Assembly (NCBI RefSeq): GCF_014639235.1
Contig: NZ_BMFU01000004.1
Coordinates: 613,222-677,221 of the forward strand
Reading direction: 5' to 3'
Length of the DNA: 64,000 nucleotides
DNA from: Paenibacillus silvae
Lineage (GTDB): Bacteria > Bacillota > Bacilli > Paenibacillales > Paenibacillaceae
Made by a program: the position numbers and the translations under genes. Below the pieces are notes generated by a model that saw nothing but the letters and a program-made list of their open reading frames with translations, made no database searches and was not told where the DNA came from. This document shows, piece by piece, positions 1-8,553 of the stretch. The stretch's first letter is position 1; each line of letters starts with the position of its first letter.

Positions 1-61
1 GATCATTGGGCCTGCACAAGCTGGCATCCAGAAGGTGTTAAAGGGAGAGAAGAGCAAGTAA
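1..61 (+). CDS. C-terminal end of an extracellular solute-binding protein (partial)
   Basis: The window opens inside a reading frame that ends at TAA 59-61. Only about 19 residues are visible, ending in KVLKGEKSK. They resemble the end of the next protein downstream (QAAVKKVLSGEQDKKK) in an alternating Ala/Gln/Lys helix followed by a lysine tail. This suggests the fragment is the last helix of a paralogous sugar-binding lipoprotein, so two binding-protein genes would lie in tandem. The 116 bases between the two genes show no clear terminator. The identity rests on a short stretch and is an inference. Confidence 0.5.
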   Translation, partial: IIGPAQAGIQKVLKGEKSK

Positions 62-177
62 GGCGTAAGCAAAATGCAGCTAGAAGTCCTCTATGGAGCT
101 TCAAACGGTAACGTTGGTGTCAACAGTATAACAGTATGCATAACAAAGCAGGATCATTTACTTGAGGGAGGCAGCCC

Positions 178-1584
178 ATGTTGAAAAAAATGATGATCAG
201 CAAAATCATGTTGTTTGTTTTGTTTGCCACATTAATTACTCTTTTGTCTGCATGCACGAGTACAAGTGAAAAACCAGCCGAGCCGGTCGCCAAGCCAGCT
301 GAAGTCGAGACGAGCACAACGCCCGCAAAGGAAGAAAAGGTAGAAGAGGCGGAGCCAGCCCCGAACCTGAACGGACGTGTCATTCGAATCTCTCACTGGT
401 GGGATGCGACACCAAAAGGCGATTCGGAATCCGATGAGCTTGCACGGGAACGGATCAAAATGGTGGAAGAAAAGTATAACGTGAAGATCAAATATCTGAA
501 TACAGAATATTGGTCTACGTCTGAAAAGCTGTCTTCCTCCGTGCTTGCGAATGAACCTTTTGCAGAGATCGTCCGTATTCCCGACGGATTCATCTGGGGA
601 CTTATGCATGGCGGATTTCTGACACCGCTGGACGATTATCTCAAGGACACTCGGGTAGAGAAGGATGTTATTGATTCGATGCGTTTTGGCGGTGACAAAA
701 TCTATGGCCTGGAGAGCTGGTATTCACCAAATGACAGCGGCATGTTCTACAACAAACGCATTTTTAAGGAAGCTGGATTGAAGGACCCGCAGCAATTAAT
801 GGATGAGGATAACTGGAACTGGAATACGATGCTGGATGCAGCGAAAAAGCTGACCGTAGATAACAATGGTGACGGAAAAATGGATCAATACGGTCTGGCT
901 GGAGCGCATTACGTGCTTTCCGAGATGCTGATCGCGAGTAATGGCGGCAAGTTATACGACGAGCAGACAGGAAAAGTCACGTTTAATTCACCGGAAGCTA
1001 TGGAAGCGCTTAACTTCCTGCACAGCTTGTACACCGAGCATAAAGTGATCAAAGCCAATGGAGGCAATGACTGGGAAGATCCAGCCAAATATTTCGGGGA
1101 AGGTACGATTGCGATGTATCCAGGCGGGCTGTGGGAGATTGAAGGCCGCATCCTCGATAAGCTCAAGGATGAGTGGGGTTATGTGTACATGCCGAAAGGT
1201 CCACAAGCCCAGTCCTATCATGAACCTTTTGGTCAGACCGCAGCTTACGTTATTCCTAAAGGCGTGAAGGATGCAGATGTCATCGTAAAAATCTGGGAAG
1301 ATCTGCAGGACTTTGATAACTGGCAGGATAATCGCAGGCTTTCCCTTGAAAACATTTTGCCGGATGAAGCATCGATTGCCAACGCGATGAACGATGATGG
1401 CAAAGTGCAACGTTTGTTTGGTGGACGTTTTGGTGGGCTGGGCATCAAGGAGCAGCTGGACAGCGTAACTGAGAAGTTTGTTAAAGGTGAGATCACACCT
1501 TCGACAGGTGTTGCCCAGGTTATCACGAAAGCACAGGCAGCGGTGAAGAAGGTGTTAAGCGGAGAGCAGGACAAGAAAAAATGA
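178..1584 (+). CDS. Sugar ABC transporter solute-binding lipoprotein (family 1, CUT1)
   Basis: This 468-aa protein is an extracellular carbohydrate-binding lipoprotein that would deliver an oligosaccharide to a CUT1 permease. The N-terminus is a lipoprotein signal: a lysine-rich start, a hydrophobic core and lipobox LLSAC with Cys26 as the lipidated residue. A low-complexity Pro/Glu/Lys linker (about residues 28-62) precedes the binding domain. Family features include the segment around MFYNKRIFKEAGL and the hinge-region sequence DNWNWNTMLDAAKKL. The start ATG 178 follows a GGGAGGCAGCCC ribosome site. The gene heads a run of codirectional genes that includes two permease pairs. The substrate is not evident from sequence. 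The length is normal for the family. Confidence 0.93.
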   Translation: MLKKMMISKIMLFVLFATLITLLSACTSTSEKPAEPVAKPAEVETSTTPAKEEKVEEAEPAPNLNGRVIRISHWWDATPKGDSESDELARERIKMVEEKYNVKIKYLNTEYWSTSEKLSSSVLANEPFAEIVRIPDGFIWGLMHGGFLTPLDDYLKDTRVEKDVIDSMRFGGDKIYGLESWYSPNDSGMFYNKRIFKEAGLKDPQQLMDEDNWNWNTMLDAAKKLTVDNNGDGKMDQYGLAGAHYVLSEMLIASNGGKLYDEQTGKVTFNSPEAMEALNFLHSLYTEHKVIKANGGNDWEDPAKYFGEGTIAMYPGGLWEIEGRILDKLKDEWGYVYMPKGPQAQSYHEPFGQTAAYVIPKGVKDADVIVKIWEDLQDFDNWQDNRRLSLENILPDEASIANAMNDDGKVQRLFGGRFGGLGIKEQLDSVTEKFVKGEITPSTGVAQVITKAQAAVKKVLSGEQDKKK

Positions 1585-1603
1585 TGCACGGTAGTTAGAG
1601 CAT

Positions 1604-1672
1604 AAGGGTGCGGCCCATACTGTTTTCGAGCGGAGCTGGTTAGGTACACCAATCATATGGGCCGCTCCTTAT
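1604..1672 (+). terminator. Long-loop hairpin between binding-protein genes (attenuator or partial terminator)
   Basis: A perfect 10-bp stem pairs GCGGCCCATA (1610-1619) with TATGGGCCGC (1656-1665), and outer AAGG/CCTT bases extend it. The downstream run ATTCCTTT is only moderately T-rich. A structure here fits differential expression of the binding protein versus downstream genes. It also argues against translation starting at ATG 1657, which lies in the right arm. Confidence 0.5.
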
Positions 1673-1707
1673 TCCTTTCACGAACTCAGCAAAAAGGGGG
1701 GCATTGG

Positions 1708-4620
1708 GTGAAGTTCACATTATCCCGAGTGGTGATCGTCGTTGTCACGTTAATGCTCGTCGTGGTGTATGCGATATCCAGTTCCGGTGCGAGCGGGGAT
1801 GCCAAGACCGGAAGTCGATCATCAGATCCGAGTCGTATCATGCCGATATCTGAATTTGCTGCTGGGGATAGCTATGATGCCTATCTGAAGCAATTCCAGA
1901 ACGAGAAGCGGCCTTCAAGGGAAATTGTCATCCATGGAGCTGATTATACAGCTGCCGAAGGCATGAACCCTCAGATGATTACGGAGCTCGGCGGCGAGTC
2001 AGGCAAGTTCATAAGAACAGAGGAAAGTGGTTCGGTGGAGTGGGAAGTGAACGTTCCCGAGTCAGGAATGTATCATATGTCATTACGCTATTACCCGATT
2101 CAAGGGAAAAGCTCGGCCATCGAACGTGAATTGTGGATTGATGGCAAGTTACCGTTCAGCAGTGCACGTAACATGAGCTTCCACCGGGTATGGGTCAACG
2201 AAAAATCTGAAATCGAACAGGACAATAGAGGCAATGATCTTCGCCCGCGCCAGGTGGAAGCGCCAATGTGGCAGGAGTCGATCCTGAGGGATAAAGAGGG
2301 CTATTATGAAGAGCCATACCAGTTTTATTTTTCAGCGGGAAAACATTCCATCAAGCTTGTGTCTACTCGTGAGCCGGTGGTGATTGATACCCTCAAGCTG
2401 CATCATTACGAGGCTCCGCCATCCTATGCAGAGCTCAAGCAGGAGTATGAGGCCAAGGGATACAAGCAAACCAATGGACATTTGATCAAAGTTCAAGGAG
2501 AACAGGCTTCATATAAGTCATCGCCGACACTATATCCCGTTACAGATCGCTCCAGTACATCTACAGAGCCGTATGATGTTTCCAAGATCAGAATGAACAC
2601 GATTGGTGGAAACAACTGGCGGGTGCCAGGACAATGGATTGCATGGGAGATGGATGTACCTGAGGATGGTCTATACAAGATAGCGATCAAGGGCAGACAA
2701 GAATTGCTGAGAGGCATATATTCGACTCGCTCACTGCAGATTGATGATAAGGTTCCTTTCCAGGAAATGATGCAGATTCCGTTCTTCTATGATGCCGATT
2801 GGCAGATGAATGTACTGGGCAATGAAGAGGAGCCGTACTTGTTTTATTTGACGAAGGGAAAACATGAACTGCAGCTTGAGGTGAGTCTGGGTGCGATCGC
2901 ACCGCTGATTCGTCAGGTTGAAGCCAGTGTGCTCGAGATCAATGCGATGTATCGAAAAATTCTGATGATCACGGGCAATGTGCCAGACCCGTATCGTGAT
3001 TATCAATTGGATAAACAGATTCCCGATATGGTGGATGTGTTTCGCAAACAGAGTGACATTCTGAACGCGGTCTCTGAAGAGTTAATTCGTTTGACAGGGG
3101 AGAAAAGCGACAAAACAGCGATTTTGAATAAAACCGCCTATCAGCTGGCTGATCTGGCGAATAAACCGGAAACCGTTCAGAAACGGCTGTCCCAGTTCAA
3201 AATCAACGTCGGAAGTGTTGGCTCCTGGCTTCTGGAAGTACGTGAACAGCCGCTTGAAATTGACTATCTACTTCTTGCCTCACCTGATGAGAAGCTTCCA
3301 AAAGCGAATGATTCGGTGTTCAGCAAGGCGGGACATGAGGTGTCGTCATTCTTCCATTCTTTCTTCGAAGATTATGACACGATTGGCAGCACAGCGGATG
3401 AAGATAAGTCCGTCACCGTCTGGATTGGTACAGGCCGCGACCAGGCGCAGGTGCTGAAGGCGATGATTGATGATACCTTTACACCGCTGACAGGCATTAG
3501 CGTTAATCTCAAGCTGGTTAATGCAGACGTGCTGCTTCGTGCCTCGCTGGCAGGCGAAGGCCCGGATGTAGCCATGCAGGTTGGCAACGATGTGCCGGTC
3601 AACTTCGGAATGCGGCATGCAGCTGAGGATTTGTCTACATATCCTGGCTATCACGAGTTAATCAAACAGTTCAGGGATAGTGCGATGGTTCCGTATAAGT
3701 TTGAGAATCAGGTATTTGCGTTGCCAGAGCAGCAGATCTTCAACATGTTATTTTATCGGAAGGATATTCTAGAGCAGCTTGATCTGGAGCCGCCGCAGAC
3801 GTGGGATGACGTGTATGCCATGATCCCGGTGTTGCAAAAACACAACATGGAGATGGCACTGCCATTGGCACAGACAACTGGCGTACCCGTCTTGGAAGTC
3901 AATCGGGCGTATGCCATGCTGCTGTATCAGATGGGCGGTTCCTTCTATCTAGATAATGGTGCCAGAAGCGGTATGGATACGGAGACGGGACTGGAGGCGT
4001 TCAAGGAGTGGACGGATTTCTACACCAGCTACAAGCTGCCGCTGACGTTTGATTTTCCGATGCGCTTCAGAACAGGGGAAATGCCGGTCGGCATCATGGA
4101 CTATACCTTCTATAACTATTTGTCTGTATCTGCTCCTGAGATTAAAGGGCTGTGGGAATTTATCCCGGTACCCGGTCTCAAGCAGCAGGATGGAAGCATC
4201 AAACGTGATGTTGCAAGCGGCGGAACCGCGACCGTTATGCTCAAGCAGTCAAAGCATAAGGATGCAGCATGGGAGTTCATGAAGTGGTGGGTCAGCAAGG
4301 ATGCCCAGGTTCGCTTCGGACGGGAAATGGAAGGTCTGATGGGTGCTGCTGCGCGCTATCCAACGGCGAACATTGAAGCTTTACAGGAGCTGCCTTGGCC
4401 GATTCGTGATTATCGCAGTCTGGAAGAACAGTGGGAGTGGGTACAAGGGGTACCTGAGGTTCCCGGAGGTTACTTCACAGGCCGCCATCTGGATAACGCA
4501 CTGCGTGAGGTCGTCAATAACGGTACGAACTCCACCGATGCTTTATACGATTATGTGCAGGAAATTAACTACGAAATTCAGCAGAAACGAAAAGAGTTTA
4601 AATTGGACGGAATGCGCTAG
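1708..4620 (+). CDS. Giant solute-binding protein with N-terminal beta-sandwich (CBM-like) domains
   Basis: The product is 970 aa, more than twice the usual length of a CUT1 binding protein. GTG 1708 is preferred as start because AAGGGGGGC lies about 7 bases upstream; an in-frame ATG at 1657 sits in a hairpin arm without such a site. A hydrophobic N-terminal segment (about residues 5-26) has no lipobox cysteine, so it is probably a signal or anchor. Two similar beta-rich modules follow (about residues 55-230 and 255-415), each with the pattern WE(V/M)xVPExGxY and a later KH(S/E)(I/L) strand, like carbohydrate-binding or malectin-type domains. A helical linker leads to a family 1 solute-binding domain (about residues 560-960) opening with SVTVWIGTGRDQAQVLKAM. 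Permease genes follow at 12 bases, so it probably serves that transporter. The glycan bound is unknown. Confidence 0.85.
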   Translation: MKFTLSRVVIVVVTLMLVVVYAISSSGASGDAKTGSRSSDPSRIMPISEFAAGDSYDAYLKQFQNEKRPSREIVIHGADYTAAEGMNPQMITELGGESGKFIRTEESGSVEWEVNVPESGMYHMSLRYYPIQGKSSAIERELWIDGKLPFSSARNMSFHRVWVNEKSEIEQDNRGNDLRPRQVEAPMWQESILRDKEGYYEEPYQFYFSAGKHSIKLVSTREPVVIDTLKLHHYEAPPSYAELKQEYEAKGYKQTNGHLIKVQGEQASYKSSPTLYPVTDRSSTSTEPYDVSKIRMNTIGGNNWRVPGQWIAWEMDVPEDGLYKIAIKGRQELLRGIYSTRSLQIDDKVPFQEMMQIPFFYDADWQMNVLGNEEEPYLFYLTKGKHELQLEVSLGAIAPLIRQVEASVLEINAMYRKILMITGNVPDPYRDYQLDKQIPDMVDVFRKQSDILNAVSEELIRLTGEKSDKTAILNKTAYQLADLANKPETVQKRLSQFKINVGSVGSWLLEVREQPLEIDYLLLASPDEKLPKANDSVFSKAGHEVSSFFHSFFEDYDTIGSTADEDKSVTVWIGTGRDQAQVLKAMIDDTFTPLTGISVNLKLVNADVLLRASLAGEGPDVAMQVGNDVPVNFGMRHAAEDLSTYPGYHELIKQFRDSAMVPYKFENQVFALPEQQIFNMLFYRKDILEQLDLEPPQTWDDVYAMIPVLQKHNMEMALPLAQTTGVPVLEVNRAYAMLLYQMGGSFYLDNGARSGMDTETGLEAFKEWTDFYTSYKLPLTFDFPMRFRTGEMPVGIMDYTFYNYLSVSAPEIKGLWEFIPVPGLKQQDGSIKRDVASGGTATVMLKQSKHKDAAWEFMKWWVSKDAQVRFGREMEGLMGAAARYPTANIEALQELPWPIRDYRSLEEQWEWVQGVPEVPGGYFTGRHLDNALREVVNNGTNSTDALYDYVQEINYEIQQKRKEFKLDGMR

Positions 4621-4632
4621 GGAGGGACTCTT

Positions 4633-5598
4633 TTGCAAAAGGCAAACCTTGTGACCAAAGCCGGTTCTCAGCCCAAGCGCACGCCTGCCGGCATGCCGGG
4701 GAGATGGGAACTCTTTGTCAGAGATATGAAGCGGGATAAACATCTGTACGTTCTTTTATCCCCATATATGCTGTTATTTTTGCTATTCACCGTGTTTCCA
4801 GTTATCATCTCGATCTTTTTCAGTTTTACCAACTTCAACATGCTGGAGTTTCCGCAATGGGTCGGCTGGGAGAATTATTCCAAGCTGCTCTGGAATGATG
4901 ATGTGTTCTTGATTGGTCTCAAAAATACCATTATTTTCTCGGTCGTTACCGGCCCGATCAGCTACATCGCCTGCTTTGTATTTGCGTGGCTCATCAATGA
5001 GCTGAATCCGAAGGTAAGAGCGTTTATGACCCTGATCTTTTTTGCGCCTTCGATCTCGGGCAACGTGTTTTTTATTTGGCAGATTATTTTCTCCGGGGAC
5101 TCCTACGGCATTATGAACGGTTTTCTGATGAAAACAGGAATTCTTTATGAGCCGATCCTGTGGCTTCAGGACCCGAAATATATGCTCGCCATCATTATGC
5201 TTGTACAGCTGTGGCTCAGTCTGGGCACGAGCTTCCTGGCATTTATCGCCGGTCTGCAGACGGTGGATCGTACGCTGTATGAAGCAGGAGCGATCGACGG
5301 GGTTCAGAATCGCTGGCAGGAGCTGTGGTATATTACGCTGCCTTCGATGCGTCCTCAGCTGATGTTTGGTGCCGTTATTCAGATTACCGCATCACTGGCG
5401 GTTGCGGAAGTGGCGACTGCACTAGCAGGTTTCCCGAGTGTGCAGTATGGGGCACATACGATTGTTACACACTTGATGGATTACGGAACGATCCGCTTCG
5501 AGATGGGTTATGCGTCGGCTATTGCCACGGTGCTGTTCGGTCTGATGCTGGGCTCCAACCTGCTTGTTCAAAAGCTTCTGAAGAGAGTGGGGGAATAG
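4633..5598 (+). CDS. Sugar ABC transporter permease (MalF/UgpA type)
   Basis: This 321-aa membrane protein is one of two permease subunits of a CUT1 sugar importer. The start is TTG 4633, with GGAGGG directly after the upstream stop. About six membrane segments are visible, beginning with LLSPYMLLFLLFTVFPVIIS. The cytoplasmic EAA loop, which docks the ATPase, reads YEAGAIDGVQNRWQELWYI followed by LPSMRP. It is paired with the adjacent permease 5602-6465, separated by three bases. No ATPase gene is nearby, so a shared MsmX-type ATPase elsewhere is inferred from the known biology of Firmicute CUT1 systems. Confidence 0.94.
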   Translation: MQKANLVTKAGSQPKRTPAGMPGRWELFVRDMKRDKHLYVLLSPYMLLFLLFTVFPVIISIFFSFTNFNMLEFPQWVGWENYSKLLWNDDVFLIGLKNTIIFSVVTGPISYIACFVFAWLINELNPKVRAFMTLIFFAPSISGNVFFIWQIIFSGDSYGIMNGFLMKTGILYEPILWLQDPKYMLAIIMLVQLWLSLGTSFLAFIAGLQTVDRTLYEAGAIDGVQNRWQELWYITLPSMRPQLMFGAVIQITASLAVAEVATALAGFPSVQYGAHTIVTHLMDYGTIRFEMGYASAIATVLFGLMLGSNLLVQKLLKRVGE

Positions 5599-5601
5599 CA
5601 G

Positions 5602-6465
5602 ATGAAGATAGCCCTGCGTATGAAACGAAAAATCAACCGGTCTTGGCAGGTCGATGTTCTGCTGTTTCTTCTGCTTGGCGGATTCGGTGCATTTATGGCG
5701 GTTCCGCTCATCTATGTCATCAACAATGCCTTTAAACCGCTGGATGAGCTGTTCATCTTTCCGCCAACCCTGTTTGTGCGGAACCCGACATTTGAAAATT
5801 TCTCTGATCTGTTTCAGGTCATGAAAAATTCATGGGTTCCCTTCTCAAGATACATTTTTAACACGGTGTTCATTACAGCGGCAGGTACGTTTGGTCATAT
5901 TATTCTGGCCTCAGCGGCGGCTTACCCGCTGGCAAAACACAAGTTTCGCGGCCATAAAGTATTGTTCACCGTTATTGTGCTGTCGCTGATGTTCTCGCCG
6001 CATGTAACAGCCATCCCGAATTATATGATCATGTCAACACTCGGCTGGCTCGACTCATATCAAGCGATCATTATCCCGGCCTTTGCTTATCCGCTCGGCC
6101 TGTATCTGATGAAGCAGTTTATGGAGCAGATTCCCGATGCGCTGCTGGAGGCGGCAAAAATGGATGGCGCGAGCGAATACCGGATTTTCTTACAGGTGGT
6201 AATGCCGCTTGTCAAACCGGCCTGGCTGACGCTGCTCATTCTGATGATGCAGATGTTGTGGGGAACGGACGGCGGAAGCTTTATCTATAGTGAGCAGCTC
6301 AAAACGATGCATTATGCCATGGGACAGATTGTGCAGGGCGGAATTGCCCGTGCAGGGGTAGGGGCTGCTGTAGCTGTCATCATGATGACGGTGCCGATCG
6401 TCACGTTTGTCTTGTCGCAGAGCAATGTCATTCAAACGATGGCATCATCCGGCATGAAGGATTAA
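5602..6465 (+). CDS. Sugar ABC transporter permease (MalG/UgpE type)
   Basis: This 287-aa membrane protein is the second permease of the importer. Start ATG 5602 lies three bases after the previous stop, and GAGAGTGGGGGA in the end of that gene gives the ribosome site. Six hydrophobic segments are seen, and the EAA motif reads EAAKMDGASEYRIFLQVVMP. The C-terminus ends SGMKD, a typical MalG-type tail resembling that of the permease at 22327-23151 (SGMKG). It lies immediately upstream of the NHL-repeat gene, apparently in the same transcript. Confidence 0.94.
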   Translation: MKIALRMKRKINRSWQVDVLLFLLLGGFGAFMAVPLIYVINNAFKPLDELFIFPPTLFVRNPTFENFSDLFQVMKNSWVPFSRYIFNTVFITAAGTFGHIILASAAAYPLAKHKFRGHKVLFTVIVLSLMFSPHVTAIPNYMIMSTLGWLDSYQAIIIPAFAYPLGLYLMKQFMEQIPDALLEAAKMDGASEYRIFLQVVMPLVKPAWLTLLILMMQMLWGTDGGSFIYSEQLKTMHYAMGQIVQGGIARAGVGAAVAVIMMTVPIVTFVLSQSNVIQTMASSGMKD

Positions 6466-6482
6466 GGGAGAGGGTGTTAGAG

Positions 6483-7922
6483 ATGAGAGTGAAATCATGG
6501 CTGATCGTTCTGGCAGCTTCCCTGCTGATTGCCGGACTCGGACATAACCAGGCTCATGCGGCACCGTATGAGGGATATACCTACAACTACTGGGGGGATG
6601 CGGTAAAGTCACCGATTGCGTTTCTCCCTTCCAGAGTCATTACAGGGGATGAGGCCGGAACAGGAACGTGGCAATCTCCACTGGATTTATATGCTGCGAA
6701 GAATGGTCTGCTCTACGTTCTGGATTCAGGGAATGCACGTATTGTGGTGTTAAATGAGAAATGGGAAAGGGTTCGTGTCATACAAGACTTTAAACATGAC
6801 GGCAAACAGGACCGCTTTCTGAATCCAGAGGGGCTTTTCGTTACGGAGGCGGGACAGATCTACGTAGCGGATACCGAAAATAAACGAATTGTGGAGCTGA
6901 ATCAGGACGGTTCATTTGTGCGTGCCATTGGTGCGCCCGAATCAGATGTGCTCAGTGATACGTTCGAATATTTTCCGCGAAAAGTCATTGTGGACAAAGC
7001 AGGGCGCATCTATGTGGTTGGCCGGGGTGTCTATGAAGGCTTGATCGAGTTTGATAGTGACGGGCGTTTTACCGGCTTCATGGGCACGAACCGTGTGCAG
7101 TTTGACCCGGTTGATCTATTCTGGAAAACGGTGTCCACCAAGGAGCAACGCGAGAAAATGATTCGCTTTATTCCGCTTGAATTCAACAACGCCGATGTGG
7201 ATGATGGTGGTTTTATTTACACAACAACGGCGGACAAAAATACGCTATCTGCGGTCAAAAGGCTGAATCCATCGGGGATCGACGTACTACGGGTTAACGG
7301 TGAATTTGCACCTGTCGGGGACTTGAGCATAAACCGTTCCTCCTTCATTGACATCAAGGTGTCCAGTCATGGAGTCTACCGTGCACTGGATTCCACACGT
7401 GGGCGTGTATTCACATATAACGAAGACGGCAATTTACTGTATGTCATTGGTCAACTGGGCAATCAGGTGGGCACGTTCAAAAATCCGGTGGCGGTCGAAA
7501 GCTACGGAGATGCCATCTATGTGCTGGATCGCGACCTGGGCCGGATCACCGAATTCAAAGCTACAACCTTCGGGAGCCTGGTGAATGAAGCCAATCGATT
7601 ATACAGTTCGGGAAAACATTCAGAAGCCGCCAAGCTGTGGGAAGAAGTATTACGTCTGGATGCCAATTATGAAATGGCTTATGTCGGAATCGGCAAGTCG
7701 ATGCTGCGGGAAGGAAAATATAAGGAAGCGATGACGTATCTGAAGCTTGGCAACGATCGTGAATATTATTCCAAGGCACTCGCGAAGTATCGCAGAGAAT
7801 ATATGCGAGAGTATTTCGGCATGTACATGACCATAACAATCGGGCTGCTGATTGGAGTCATTGCATGGCGCCGCATCGCCAGAGCAAGAAATGAGAGGAG
7901 GATCGGAGATGTCGCTAATTAA
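6483..7922 (+). CDS. Secreted NHL-repeat beta-propeller and TPR protein with C-terminal membrane anchor
   Basis: The product is 479 aa. ATG 6483 is chosen over GTG 6474 because GGGAGAGG (6467-6474) then sits 8 bases upstream. A signal peptide ends near AHAAPYEG. Repeated motifs of NHL type follow, such as PLDLYAAKNGLLYVLDSGNARIV, spread over residues about 60-365; part of that sequence is given here as LYVLDSGNARIV, YVADTENKRIVELN and YVLDRDLGRITEF. These form a predicted beta-propeller. A TPR-like pair (about residues 370-430) and a transmembrane helix (TITIGLLIGVIAW) then end in an arginine-rich tail, so the propeller would be outside the cell. It overlaps the Yip1-like gene by 14 bases. 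Function is unknown. A scaffold or glycan-contact role beside the transporter is an inference. Confidence 0.8.
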   Translation: MRVKSWLIVLAASLLIAGLGHNQAHAAPYEGYTYNYWGDAVKSPIAFLPSRVITGDEAGTGTWQSPLDLYAAKNGLLYVLDSGNARIVVLNEKWERVRVIQDFKHDGKQDRFLNPEGLFVTEAGQIYVADTENKRIVELNQDGSFVRAIGAPESDVLSDTFEYFPRKVIVDKAGRIYVVGRGVYEGLIEFDSDGRFTGFMGTNRVQFDPVDLFWKTVSTKEQREKMIRFIPLEFNNADVDDGGFIYTTTADKNTLSAVKRLNPSGIDVLRVNGEFAPVGDLSINRSSFIDIKVSSHGVYRALDSTRGRVFTYNEDGNLLYVIGQLGNQVGTFKNPVAVESYGDAIYVLDRDLGRITEFKATTFGSLVNEANRLYSSGKHSEAAKLWEEVLRLDANYEMAYVGIGKSMLREGKYKEAMTYLKLGNDREYYSKALAKYRREYMREYFGMYMTITIGLLIGVIAWRRIARARNERRIGDVAN

Positions 7923-8532
7923 GGAACTCAAATATTCTCTGCATGTAGCTGTACGTCCTTTTGACGGATACTGGGATTTGAAATATGAAAATAAAGGCAG
8001 GCTGCGTGTGGCGCTCCTGGTACTGCTTGCAGTGACGGTAACGATGATTGTAAAACGCCAGTACGCAGGGTATGTCGTGAATGACAATTATCCGCTGTCG
8101 CTGAACAGCATCAACGAGTTCAAGTATATCGTGCTCCCTTTTTTGCTCTGGTGTATCTCCAATTGGTCGCTGACCACGCTGATGGATGGGGAGGGCAAGT
8201 TCAAGGATATTATGATTGCGACCGGGTATGCGATGCTTCCGCTGGTACTGGTCAACATTCCGAATATATTGCTGAGCAATGTCATTACGCTGCGTGAATC
8301 CTCCTTTTATTATTTGCTGGATTCGTTCGCTATGCTCTGGTTTATATGGCTGCTGTTTATCGGAACGAAGACGGTGCATCAATACTCGGTCATGAAAACG
8401 ATCACCACCATGCTGCTCACACTCGTTGTGATGGGCGTTGTTATATTTCTGGGCCTGCTTTTCTTCAGCTTGATCCAGCAGATCATCAGTTTTGGCTACA
8501 CCCTCTATCAAGAGATCACGCTGCGCGAATAG
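7909..8532 (+). CDS. Yip1-family-like integral membrane protein
   Basis: The 207-aa product has about five hydrophobic segments after an amphipathic N-terminus beginning MSLIKELKYSLHVAVRPFDGYWDLKYE. Described shortly, the conserved part is RPFDGYWDLKYE. ATG 7909 is chosen because GAGAGGAGGATCGGAG precedes it; the frame is open further upstream but without a ribosome site. The start overlaps the end of the NHL gene, indicating translational coupling. The arrangement resembles bacterial Yip1-domain proteins (DUF1282 and relatives), whose role is unknown. Its position between the anchored propeller and the DUF5696-like protein suggests the three act together in the membrane, but this is inference. 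Confidence 0.75.
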   Translation: MSLIKELKYSLHVAVRPFDGYWDLKYENKGRLRVALLVLLAVTVTMIVKRQYAGYVVNDNYPLSLNSINEFKYIVLPFLLWCISNWSLTTLMDGEGKFKDIMIATGYAMLPLVLVNIPNILLSNVITLRESSFYYLLDSFAMLWFIWLLFIGTKTVHQYSVMKTITTMLLTLVVMGVVIFLGLLFFSLIQQIISFGYTLYQEITLRE

Positions 8533-8553
8533 GAGAGAAAGGAGGTACCGGAG

